Positions 8,117 through 16,201 of a stretch of DNA of 64,000 nucleotides are shown one piece after another; the first letter of the stretch is position 1, and each line of letters begins with the position of its first letter. This DNA is from Candidatus Sphingomonas phytovorans (lineage in GTDB: Bacteria > Pseudomonadota > Alphaproteobacteria > Sphingomonadales > Sphingomonadaceae), in assembly GCA_029202385.1 (NCBI GenBank), contig CP119314.1, positions 3,908,501-3,972,500 on the forward strand, in the 5' to 3' direction. Below the pieces are notes generated by a model. It was given only the letters and a program-made list of their open reading frames with translations. It did no database searches and was not told where the DNA came from. The translations under genes and the position numbers were made by a program.

Positions 8117-8901
8117 TGCATCCGGGACTCAAGGCAATAGTGTTCGACTGGGCGGGCACGATGATCGATTTCGGCAGCCGCGCGCCGGTGGTTGCGCTGT
8201 GCAGGGTGTTCGAACAAGCCGGGGTGCCGATCCGCGAGGCCGAAGCACGCGCCGATATGGGCATGGCGAAGCGCGACCATATCCGCGCGCTTCTGGGCAA
8301 CCCCCGGGTCGCCAAGGCCTGGGCCGCGCGATATGGCGCGGCGGCGAGCGAAGAGGACGTCGCGGCCTTGTTCGGGAGCATCGGCCCGATGATGCGCGAG
8401 GCGGCACGCGACTGCGCCGAGCTGATTCCAGGCGCGGCGGACATTGCCGGACGGCTCCAGGCCAGGGGCGTCGCGGTGGGATCCTGCACTGGTTATACGC
8501 GCGAGATGATGGTCGACATTCTGCCCCGCGCCGCGGAGCAGGGCTATCGCCCGGACATGCTCGTCTGCGCGGGCGAGACGCCGCAGGGGCGTCCTTCCCC
8601 GCTGATGCTGTGGAAGAATCTGGTCGAGCTGGGCGCCTGGCCGGCGAGCGCCTGCGTCAAGGTCGATGATGCGGAGGTCGGCATTGCCGAGGGCCGCGCG
8701 GCGGGCGTGTGGACGGTCGGCGTCGCGGCCAGCGGCAACGCCCTGGGGCTGTCGCGCGAGGCGCTGGCCGCGCTCGCGCCCGAGGATCGGGCCGAACGCA
8801 TCGCGCGGGCGAGGGCCATCCTCACTGGCGCCGGAGCGCATGTCGTGATCGACACGGTCGCCGACCTGCCGGCCGCGCTGCGGGAATTGCCGATCGGCTA
8901 G
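8116..8901 (+). CDS. phnX: Phosphonoacetaldehyde hydrolase (phosphonatase)
   Basis: A 261-residue HAD-superfamily enzyme that splits phosphonoacetaldehyde into acetaldehyde and phosphate in the cytoplasm. The nucleophile D11 lies in FDWAGTMIDFGS. The cap-domain Schiff-base lysine is K52 in MGMAKRDHI. Motif II is GSCTGYTREM, and the GRPSPLM and KVDDAEVGIAEGRAAG motifs III/IV follow. Length is normal for PhnX. The ATG overlaps the TGA of the FAD oxidase (TGATG), so the aldehyde producer and consumer are translationally coupled. No PhnW transaminase is nearby, so the aldehyde would come from the flavoenzyme. Its stop codon overlaps the stop of the convergent hydroxylase gene. Confidence 0.95.
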   Translation: MHPGLKAIVFDWAGTMIDFGSRAPVVALCRVFEQAGVPIREAEARADMGMAKRDHIRALLGNPRVAKAWAARYGAAASEEDVAALFGSIGPMMREAARDCAELIPGAADIAGRLQARGVAVGSCTGYTREMMVDILPRAAEQGYRPDMLVCAGETPQGRPSPLMLWKNLVELGAWPASACVKVDDAEVGIAEGRAAGVWTVGVAASGNALGLSREALAALAPEDRAERIARARAILTGAGAHVVIDTVADLPAALRELPIG

Positions 8902-9842
8902 GACATTTCAGCGAGCAGGTGCTGCAGCACGCGCTTTTCGAGCACCAGCAGCGCGCCGACCTCGTTGGTGCGCATGACGAGCCCATCGGCGAGGGGCTTC
9001 GCGGCCTTGCGCACGGCGCCGGCCAGGCGAAGGAAGTCCGCTCGCCCCTGTCCGCCGATGCCGTGCAACGCGCAGAGCTGGCGCCAGTCGAACACGAAGC
9101 TCTCCAGCAACATGCTGAACTGCGCGGCGCGGGCCCTGGCTTCCACGGTATCGATGGCGACCGCCAGCTCGGCGCGCAGATCGTCGACCAGCCATTGCAC
9201 TTCGGCGGCGGGCATCACCGGCGAACGCTGGTCGCCCTCGGTCAGCAATTGCTGACCGGCATCGGGGTTCCGGCCTATCGTCCGCCATTGCCCCCGCGGC
9301 GGCGCCTGCCCGCAAGCGAACTGCCAGAACGCCGCCGTGCCGGTGGTGTCAGCGACGAGATGGATGCGTTCGGCGCTGGACTGATTCTCCACATGGTGTC
9401 GGCGCCAATTGTCGAAGATCCATGCTTCGCCCGCGGCCATGTGCACCGACTGCCCGTCGCAATGGAAGCGCACCTCCGGCCGGGTGAAGATCGGAATGTG
9501 CAGCCGCACCCGCGTGTGCCAGTGATAGTTGATATCGGCATGCTCGGGCACATGCGCGCCCGGCGCGAGGCGCATCAACCGCGAACGGCCCCATACCACC
9601 CCGAAACCCGCAAGCGCCTGGCGCAGGAAGGGCATGGCCGCCAGCCAGCGCGTCGGCAGCATCTGCCCGTGGACTGAATCCGTCTCACCGCCGCCGGCGC
9701 TGATCAATCGCACCGCGCTGTTGCCGGGCAGGCCGTCCGGATGCGGCACCCAGGATTCGGGCGGCAACGCGGCAAGCTCCGCTTGCAGATGCTCGATCTC
9801 GAAGAGCACGGGAAGTTGGAAGAAAGGACGCGACAGCCGCAT
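8898..9842 (-). CDS. Aspartyl/asparaginyl beta-hydroxylase-like 2-oxoglutarate oxygenase (long form)
   Basis: A 314-residue protein. The N-terminal half carries the Fe(II)/2OG jelly-roll of the Asp/Asn beta-hydroxylase family: H101-x-D103 (EHADINYHWHTRVRLHIPI), the GEAWIFDNWRRHHVEN strand with H150, and the RIHLVAD turn. The C-terminal 130 residues are helical and unassigned. It is the last gene of a minus-strand operon with a TonB receptor, two sulfotransferases and a second hydroxylase, 3 bp after the TPR-sulfotransferase. Its target (protein side chain or a small molecule) is unknown. Confidence 0.8.
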   Translation of the reverse strand: MRLSRPFFQLPVLFEIEHLQAELAALPPESWVPHPDGLPGNSAVRLISAGGGETDSVHGQMLPTRWLAAMPFLRQALAGFGVVWGRSRLMRLAPGAHVPEHADINYHWHTRVRLHIPIFTRPEVRFHCDGQSVHMAAGEAWIFDNWRRHHVENQSSAERIHLVADTTGTAAFWQFACGQAPPRGQWRTIGRNPDAGQQLLTEGDQRSPVMPAAEVQWLVDDLRAELAVAIDTVEARARAAQFSMLLESFVFDWRQLCALHGIGGQGRADFLRLAGAVRKAAKPLADGLVMRTNEVGALLVLEKRVLQHLLAEMS

Positions 9843-9845
9843 GGT

Positions 9846-11753
9846 TCAGTCCCTGTAGCCGGTCAATGCGTCACCCAGCGCGTCCCGCAGCGGTGCCAGC
9901 CAGGGCGCATAATGCTGCCATTGCGCAAGGCCTTCCCGGCCGATCGGCTGGCGCACCTGCTCGGAACTGGGCGTGCGCACGCTGCGCCGGGTCTCGTGGA
10001 ACGAGAGGCAGTCAGGCTCGAAGGGTAGCACGATATGCTCCAGCATGCGCCGCACGCTGCCTTCGAGATCCTCGACCACGTCCTCGTACCGCACCCGCAG
10101 CACCCGCCCCGGCAGCACCTGGTCCCAGTGTCGCATGAGATCGAGATAAAGGCGGTAGTGGCGCGCGATATCGCCGATGCCGTAGCTGAATTCCTGGTTG
10201 GTCGTGCCGAACAGTTGCTTGAGGTTGCCAAAGCAGCAGCCCATGGGTTCGCGTCGAACATCGATGATGGTCGATCGGGGCAGTATCAGGTGAATCAGCC
10301 CGATGTGCCAGAAATTGTTCGGCATCTTGTCGATGAAGAATGGCCGGCCCAATCGGCGATGAGTCCGGGTTTCGGCCAGGAAGCGCTCGCCGAGCGCCCG
10401 GGCGTCCTCGGCGGTCAGGCGCTGCAACCTTTCGGGGTGCAATGGCAGGCCGCAATCCGGATCGGCATCGCAAAGCTCGCTCGCATATCGGCCGATTTCA
10501 GTCAGTTCCTGCGTGCCCTCCACGCGGGAATGGGATGCCAGTATCTGCTCGATCAATGTCGAGCCCGACCGCGGCATCCCCAGGATGAAGATGGGCGCCG
10601 GATCGTCCATGCCCCAGTCGGCGCGCGCCGCGAAGAATTCGGCGGTGAACGTCCGCTTGATTCGGCGCGCGCAGGATTCCGCGACGTCCGGACGATAGCG
10701 GCCGGCGACACGCCGAAGCGCGTTGCCGCGTTCGTAATAATGCCATGAGGATACGTAATCGCCCCGGTCCTCCAGCGCCTTGCCCAGCGCGAAACATAGA
10801 TAGATGCGGTCCATGTCCTGGACGGCGGGCCCGGATTCCGCGGCGCACATGCGCGCGATTTCGCCATCGGCGAAGCGATAGGTCTTGAGGTTGGCGAGGC
10901 TGAACCAGGCCACGCCATAGTCGGGGCGGGCCATCAGGGAGGCGCGATAGTCAACGACGGCTTCCTGCTGCCTGCCGGTGACCTTCAGGGCATTTGCCCG
11001 CCACAGGCGCAGGTCGGCGACCTCAGCCCCCGACTGCGGTTGCCCGGCGAGCAGCCTTTCATATAGATCGATCACCGGCTCATGATCGCCCAGGCCGACA
11101 CAGGCAGCGCCATAGTGTTTGAGGTATTCGCGGTTGTCCGGGTCGTGCCCGAGCAGGTGCCCGGCCTCCTGCCGCGCCTGCAGGTGCTTCTGCTGCTGCA
11201 ACAGCACCATGGCATAGTCGAGGCGCGCCGGGTGATAGTCCGGCGCGCGATCGAGCACCGATTTCAGCAACGCCTCGGCCTCATCGAACGCATCGCGGTC
11301 CTTGCGGATGCGCGCCAGGAGGCGCAGCGCGCCTACATTGTCGCCGTCCTCGCGCAGATAATCCCGGATGACCTCCTCCGCCGTCGAGAGGTCGCCATCG
11401 GCGAACAGGCTGTTCGCCACCACCACCTGCGGAGGCAGCTGTCTCAATATGGCCAGGCGCTGCGCCGACATGGTCGCCTGGGCCGTGTCCCCCAGCATGC
11501 GGTAAAGCTGTTCCAGCATGTCCCAGCTCGCCGGCAGCGTCGGGTTGAGGCGCACCGCCTCGCACAGTGCGTCGATGGCGGCCGGTGCGTCGCGAAGCAG
11601 GACGTGGCAATGGCCGCGCTCCTGGTACAGGCGACTGAACAGGGGATCCAAGGCCTGGAGCCGCGCAAGGATGGCCAGTGCCTCGGGCACATGCTGGCGG
11701 GAGCGCAGGTCCCTGGCTTCCTCCAGCAGGGTCTCACGCTCGGAGAAATTCAT
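9846..11753 (-). CDS. TPR-repeat sulfotransferase
   Basis: A 635-residue protein: residues about 1-370 are tetratricopeptide-like helical repeats, and about 385-635 are a sulfotransferase domain. The PAPS 5'-phosphosulfate loop PRSGSTLIEQIL starts at residue 394, and the 3'-phosphate region is the IDVRREPMGCCFGN stretch. It is predicted to transfer sulfate from PAPS to a protein or glycan bound by the TPR superhelix. The start at 11753 is chosen because its ATG overlaps the TGA of the upstream hydroxylase (ATGA); a longer frame upstream only shadows that gene. Part of the TonB-receptor operon. Confidence 0.85.
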   Translation of the reverse strand: MNFSERETLLEEARDLRSRQHVPEALAILARLQALDPLFSRLYQERGHCHVLLRDAPAAIDALCEAVRLNPTLPASWDMLEQLYRMLGDTAQATMSAQRLAILRQLPPQVVVANSLFADGDLSTAEEVIRDYLREDGDNVGALRLLARIRKDRDAFDEAEALLKSVLDRAPDYHPARLDYAMVLLQQQKHLQARQEAGHLLGHDPDNREYLKHYGAACVGLGDHEPVIDLYERLLAGQPQSGAEVADLRLWRANALKVTGRQQEAVVDYRASLMARPDYGVAWFSLANLKTYRFADGEIARMCAAESGPAVQDMDRIYLCFALGKALEDRGDYVSSWHYYERGNALRRVAGRYRPDVAESCARRIKRTFTAEFFAARADWGMDDPAPIFILGMPRSGSTLIEQILASHSRVEGTQELTEIGRYASELCDADPDCGLPLHPERLQRLTAEDARALGERFLAETRTHRRLGRPFFIDKMPNNFWHIGLIHLILPRSTIIDVRREPMGCCFGNLKQLFGTTNQEFSYGIGDIARHYRLYLDLMRHWDQVLPGRVLRVRYEDVVEDLEGSVRRMLEHIVLPFEPDCLSFHETRRSVRTPSSEQVRQPIGREGLAQWQHYAPWLAPLRDALGDALTGYRD

Positions 11754-12391
11754 CGCGCCGCGCCGGAAAGCAGGAACGGCTCCAGCCAGCTCGGTTCCGG
11801 CTGGTCGGCGTCGTAATATTCGAAGATCAGATGGACCCGGTCGGTATCGCCGCCGTTGCGCACCCAGTGCGGGCCGAGGTTGTTGACCTCCACCGCCTCG
11901 CCCGGCGGGAAATAATGCTCCTCGCCGCCGAAGAACGACACGACACCGGCATTGGTCGACACCGGCAGATGGATCTTGTGCGGCCACCTCGCCGCGGGGT
12001 TGGCATCGACATGGGGGTGGATCACCCCGCCAGCCGCCATCCTTGCAAGCATCACCCGGGGGAACACCCCCCGCTGATAACCATAGCCGCGAACGGCCTG
12101 CGCCAGCACCGGCTCAAGCAAACCCCGCCATTGCGGCCAGGCTGCGCGATCGTGCGAGCCGCGCCAGTCGCGGGGGCTGTCGATAAAGCGGAGAACGATG
12201 TGGCGGGTCTCGTCCAGAACCTCGAACTTGTTCGGCTTGCCGGCGTTCTCAGCGTCCCAGACATGCTCGGGGATTGCCAGCACGGCGGCTCGCAGGGCGA
12301 CGATGTCAACCGGACCGAGCTTGCGAACGGTCCTGGTCTTGCGCGGGTTGGCGGTGGGGCCGTGATGAGCGCCAGGATGAACGGGCATCAT
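11750..12391 (-). CDS. Aspartyl/asparaginyl beta-hydroxylase-like 2-oxoglutarate oxygenase (short form)
   Basis: A 213-residue Fe(II)/2OG oxygenase with H127-x-D129 in IHPHVDANP, the HKIHLPVSTN strand, the PPGEAVEVNNLGPHWVRN strand with H175, and the DRVHLIFEYYD end, all typical of the Asp_Arg_Hydrox fold. It has no signal peptide. Coupled by ATGA at both ends: upstream to the sulfotransferase (12388-12391) and downstream to the TPR-sulfotransferase (11750-11753). The tight coupling suggests hydroxylation and sulfation act on the same target, which remains unknown. Confidence 0.85.
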   Translation of the reverse strand: MMPVHPGAHHGPTANPRKTRTVRKLGPVDIVALRAAVLAIPEHVWDAENAGKPNKFEVLDETRHIVLRFIDSPRDWRGSHDRAAWPQWRGLLEPVLAQAVRGYGYQRGVFPRVMLARMAAGGVIHPHVDANPAARWPHKIHLPVSTNAGVVSFFGGEEHYFPPGEAVEVNNLGPHWVRNGGDTDRVHLIFEYYDADQPEPSWLEPFLLSGAAR

Positions 12392-13038
12392 CGCATGCCT
12401 TCGAAAGTGTAGCCGAACAGTTCCAGATCCTGTGCGTAGCGTGCGGCGACGCCGTCGATCAAAGCCTGATCGTAATAATGGCGATAGTCGCCGCGCGTGC
12501 TGCCGTTGACTCGGTCGAGCGGGCGGGAGGCAATGCCGAGGCGCGCGCAGATCGCATCGTACGAACCCTGCATGTCCTCGACATGGCCGACCTTGTCGGC
12601 CAGCAGGGTCTCGCCATCCTCACCCACCAGCAGCGATGCCTGGGGCTGGAACAGGATATGGTCTTCCGGCGGCTCGACGAACAGAAAATGGCGCATCGCG
12701 TCGCGCGGCCGCTGCCGGAAGACATCGCCACCACGCAACATGAAGGCGCAGTAGGAGACGAAGCGGTCGAACGGATTGCGCACGAAGGCAAATTTGAAAT
12801 AGCTGCCGAAAGCGTCCTCGCCGAGATAGGGACGCACCTGCCGCAGCGACAAATGGCCATGCCGGATCGCCGCCAGATCCTCCCACGGGAAGCGCTTGTT
12901 GACGAACAACCCCACCTGTTCGACGTCCCCGTCGCCCAGTTGCTCGCGCAGGGCCTGCCGCACTGAATGGGTGCCGGTCTTGGGCACCGCGGCGAAAATG
13001 AAACGGTGGCGATGGGAAACGATCATGTCTGATGTCAC
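12388..13038 (-). CDS. Sulfotransferase family 2-like protein
   Basis: A 216-residue single-domain sulfotransferase. The 5'-phosphosulfate-binding loop is PKTGTHS at residues 19-25, and the 3'-phosphate motif is FVRNPFDRFVSYCAF. The domain resembles those acting on carbohydrate or protein acceptors. It begins 63 bp after the TonB-receptor stop, beyond a stem-loop, and is ATGA-coupled to the next hydroxylase gene. Met5 is an alternative start. It is cytoplasmic as judged from the absent signal peptide. Confidence 0.8.
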   Translation of the reverse strand: MTSDMIVSHRHRFIFAAVPKTGTHSVRQALREQLGDGDVEQVGLFVNKRFPWEDLAAIRHGHLSLRQVRPYLGEDAFGSYFKFAFVRNPFDRFVSYCAFMLRGGDVFRQRPRDAMRHFLFVEPPEDHILFQPQASLLVGEDGETLLADKVGHVEDMQGSYDAICARLGIASRPLDRVNGSTRGDYRHYYDQALIDGVAARYAQDLELFGYTFEGMR

Positions 13039-13048
13039 ACGAAAGAAT

Positions 13049-13080
13049 GCGCCCCCGCCTTCCGGAGAAGGAAGGGGCGC
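13049..13080 (-). terminator. Stem-loop between TonB receptor and sulfotransferase
   Basis: Arms GCGCCCC (13049-13055) and GGGGCGC (13074-13080), with an inner CCTTC/GAAGG pairing, followed on the minus strand by ATTCTTTC. Because the operon continues in the same direction, it is likely a partial terminator or mRNA-stabilising hairpin giving more receptor than enzyme. Confidence 0.55.
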
Positions 13081-13101
13081 GGTTTAGCCTATGCGGTGGC
13101 C

Positions 13102-15903
13102 TCAGAACTTGAAGCTGAAGCCGGCCATGTAGGTCGTGCCGCTCTGGGTCTGGTTGTAGAGATAGCGGTTCTGGCCCCAGAATTGCGTGTCCTTCTGGTT
13201 CGTCAGGTTGATCGCGTTCAGCGTGAGCTGGATGCCATCGGTCACGTTCACGAAGGCCGAAGCGTCTATATATGTCGTCCCCTCGAAACCACGGGTGTTG
13301 GCGCTCATGATGTCCTCGCTGCGTCCCGTGTAGTAACGGGTGCGGTGGCTCAGTGAACCACGGAAGCCCCAGCGGTTGGTTTCGTAGTAAAGCGTGGCGT
13401 TGTAGCTGGTCTTCGAGATGCCCGTGATCTCCTTGGGCGCGTCAACATAGGTATAGTTCGCCGTCACGCCCAGGCCGTTGAAGGGTGCCGGCAGGAACGA
13501 GAACTGGGCCTGTGCCGCCAGTTCAACGCCGGTCAGGCTCTTCGTGTCCGCGACGTTGATCGGCATCGAGAACTCCTTGATGACCGTGCTGCCCGTCGCG
13601 CCGGGAATCGAGCTGATCGGCACGCCCGCCTCGTCGAAGGTCACATTGCTGAGAGTCTGCGAGCCGATGAAGTTCGTGATCCGCTTGTGGAACACGCTCG
13701 CGGAAAGCAGGCCCACCTTGCCGAAATAATATTCGGCGGAGAAGTCCAGCGTGGTGTCCTTGTAGGGCTTGAGGTTGGGATTGCCGCGGGATGCGGTGAT
13801 CGCGCCGGTATCGTCGTTCCGGAACGCGCTACCCTCGGCCGCGATCGAGCCAAGCCCCGGGCGGTTCAGGTTCTGCGAGGCGGCGAACCGCAGCAGCACC
13901 TCCGGCGTCAGTTCCAGCACCGCGTTCATGGCAGGCAGCACGCCCGAATAGCTGCCCTTTACGTCAGCCGTGCCGAGATAGGCATAGCTGTCGCCCTGGA
14001 TCCAGCCGATGCTGCGGGTGTCAGTGTGGTAGCCCCGCGCACCGACATTGCCGCGGAAATGCTTGCCGAACAGTTCAGTGCTCCAGTCCATCTGGACAAA
14101 GCCGGCAAAGGTCTCCTCAGTCGTCGTATAGACATTCTCGATGTCCTGGATCGTCCCGCCCGTTCCGTCCTTGTTGGGCTCGAGCCGGTGATATTCCTTA
14201 TATTTCGCGAAACCCTTGTCATAGTCGCCGATCAGCCACGAACCGAATTCGTTCTTGAACACAGTGGTGATGTCGCTGACCGATGTACCCCGCGTCTTGG
14301 ACCGGGTGCCGTTGACGTTGCTGTCATAGAAGAGATCCCTGCCGTCCTGCTTGAAGCGATGATAGGCGCCGCCCGCGCGCAACGTCAGCGCGTCGTTCAT
14401 CTTGTAGCGCAGGTTGAGCACGCCTTCCCGCAACTCCGATTCATTGTTGAAGGCGCGATAGTAGAAATCGTCCATCGTGTAGTTGGCCGGGTTGGTTGGA
14501 TCCCAGCCCGGATAGTCGAACGAAGCCGAACGGCCGTCGGTACCGTAATCGGCGATCAGATTCCCTTTGGCGCGCATGTAGAACTTGTCGTCATACGGCG
14601 TCTTGTAGGTCGATTTTTGATACCCGACATGCCCGTCGACCGTAAACCGGTCGGAGACGTCCCACTTGCCGGTCAGCTCCAGCGACCGGAAGCGGGTCTC
14701 GTTCAGCGACCGGCGGTGTTCGCTACCGAAGGTCGTGCCGGTGACGTCGGTTCTGGTGACGTAGTTGCTGCCGTCCCACCTCAGGTCGTTGATGGTCGAA
14801 GCCGTCTGGAACATGGCCGGCCAGGGCGCGCCGGCGGGAGTGTCGAACGCGATGGAACCGTCGGACTTGAGCGGTCGCGTGGCAAGGTGCAGTTCGTCGC
14901 GATGCGTGGTGAGCTGGCCGTACAGTCCGTCGAGCGTCAGCAGCAAATTGTCCGCCGGTCGCCACTGCGCGGCGGCCGTGATGCCGAGACGTTCCTGCCT
15001 CGCATTCCAGGAGGAGAGACGGTTGCCATCAGCGAAATACAGGTCGCCAGACAGGAACTTGGCCTGCTGCGCTGCGGTCAGCTTCGAGATGTTCAACCCC
15101 TTGTCGACCAGGCTCCGCAACGTCGCCGCACTGGGCCGGTCGTAATTATAGGTGTTGTGGCCCTGCTCCGTGGTCTGGCGCCTGGAATAGGCGGCCGAGA
15201 CCAGGACGCCGAACTCATTGTCCCAATTATGGCTGAGCAACGCCGCGACGCGCGGTTGAGCGTCCCTGGTATATTCGTTCGTACCCAGCTTCCCCACCAG
15301 CGCACCCTTGTTGCCTGGCGCGTAGTCGAATGGCTTGCCGGTGAACAGGCCGACCGTGCCGGCCATGCCGCCCTCGTTCTGCGCCGCCTGGAAGGTCTTT
15401 TCCACTTCCACTCGCGAGAACAATTCCGAGGCGAAGATATTGAAGTCGAAGGCGCGGTCGCGGGTACGCTGGCCGCGGCTGTCCTGCGCAGAGTCGACAT
15501 TGCCCAGCACTTCCATGCCGTTGAGCTGCACGCGCGAGAAATCCGGCCCCAGGCCACGCAGCGAAATGCGCCGGCCCTCCCCTGCCTCACGGGTGATCTG
15601 CACGCCCGGCAGACGCTGAAGCGATTCGGCCAGGTTCAGCTCCGGGAATTTCGCCATGTCTTCGGCGACGATCGCATCCACCTGGATCGTCGAATCCTTC
15701 TTGATCCTGCGCGCATCGCTCAGCGACTTCCGAAAGCCGGTGACGACGATGTCGGCACCCGAACTGGTGGAGGCCGGCTGATCGGCGGCCTCCTGCGCGA
15801 GAGCGACTCGCGGAGTCGCGCCGGCGGCCACCGCGGCAACGGTTGCCAGCAAAAAGCTCTTGAAGCTCAGGCGCATGGCCCGAACCGAATATGATTTCGT
15901 CAT
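13102..15903 (-). CDS. TonB-dependent outer-membrane receptor (TonB-Xanth-Caul type)
   Basis: A 933-residue receptor with a signal peptide to about residue 37 (ALAQ), a TonB box/plug start DIVVTGFRKSLSDARRIKK, a plug with LPGVQI and ISLRGLGPDFSRVQLNG, and a barrel ending in the terminal Phe (MAGFSFKF). Such receptors import scarce nutrients through the outer membrane. An operator palindrome sits 18 bp upstream of the start, where bound regulator would block translation or transcription initiation. It heads an operon with sulfotransferases and hydroxylases and is divergent from the second phospholipase C gene. A lipid-derived phosphoester or phosphonate ligand is an inference. Confidence 0.92.
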   Translation of the reverse strand: MTKSYSVRAMRLSFKSFLLATVAAVAAGATPRVALAQEAADQPASTSSGADIVVTGFRKSLSDARRIKKDSTIQVDAIVAEDMAKFPELNLAESLQRLPGVQITREAGEGRRISLRGLGPDFSRVQLNGMEVLGNVDSAQDSRGQRTRDRAFDFNIFASELFSRVEVEKTFQAAQNEGGMAGTVGLFTGKPFDYAPGNKGALVGKLGTNEYTRDAQPRVAALLSHNWDNEFGVLVSAAYSRRQTTEQGHNTYNYDRPSAATLRSLVDKGLNISKLTAAQQAKFLSGDLYFADGNRLSSWNARQERLGITAAAQWRPADNLLLTLDGLYGQLTTHRDELHLATRPLKSDGSIAFDTPAGAPWPAMFQTASTINDLRWDGSNYVTRTDVTGTTFGSEHRRSLNETRFRSLELTGKWDVSDRFTVDGHVGYQKSTYKTPYDDKFYMRAKGNLIADYGTDGRSASFDYPGWDPTNPANYTMDDFYYRAFNNESELREGVLNLRYKMNDALTLRAGGAYHRFKQDGRDLFYDSNVNGTRSKTRGTSVSDITTVFKNEFGSWLIGDYDKGFAKYKEYHRLEPNKDGTGGTIQDIENVYTTTEETFAGFVQMDWSTELFGKHFRGNVGARGYHTDTRSIGWIQGDSYAYLGTADVKGSYSGVLPAMNAVLELTPEVLLRFAASQNLNRPGLGSIAAEGSAFRNDDTGAITASRGNPNLKPYKDTTLDFSAEYYFGKVGLLSASVFHKRITNFIGSQTLSNVTFDEAGVPISSIPGATGSTVIKEFSMPINVADTKSLTGVELAAQAQFSFLPAPFNGLGVTANYTYVDAPKEITGISKTSYNATLYYETNRWGFRGSLSHRTRYYTGRSEDIMSANTRGFEGTTYIDASAFVNVTDGIQLTLNAINLTNQKDTQFWGQNRYLYNQTQSGTTYMAGFSFKF

Positions 15904-15921
15904 TGGTTATCCCCCGCCAAC

Positions 15922-15933
15922 TGGTATGAACCA
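15922..15933. promoter_or_regulatory. Predicted UTRA-GntR operator, site 4 (TGGTATGAACCA)
   Basis: The perfect inverted repeat CTGGT-ATGA-ACCAG lies just upstream of the TonB-receptor ATG. It has the same TGGT/ACCA half-sites and spacing as the sites in the phosphonate operon. Confidence 0.65.
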
Positions 15934-16114
15934 GAAGGTCTAAAGCAGACTGCGGAGACACCTCTGTGACAGTTTTTACCGAAACCAATTCCGAGCCGAA
16001 TTTTCTGCCGGCACTGATTCCACAGGGCAGTCGCGCTGTAAGCATGCCGCGACCGGGCCCTGGCGGCGACCGCCGGCCGCATCCCCGTTTGCCGTCATCC
16101 AACCGCCATATCAG

Positions 16115-16126
16115 TGGTCTAGACCT
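16115..16126. promoter_or_regulatory. Predicted UTRA-GntR operator, site 5 (TGGTCTAGACCT)
   Basis: AGTGGTCTAGACCTCT at 16113-16128 is nearly the textbook operator of HutC-type GntR regulators (TGGTCTAGACCA). It is 75 bp before the second phospholipase C start. Confidence 0.7.
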
Positions 16127-16201
16127 CTGCGTTATGACAAATGATATTCCCGTGGGAGCTCTTCCCTTTATCGTTTGTCGCAGTCGATCGGGAGGCCGGG
16201 C

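Noticed and set aside
13687..15894. A 735-residue plus-strand frame over the TonB receptor
   Set aside because: Antisense shadow; composition is not protein-like and the receptor on the other strand is certain.
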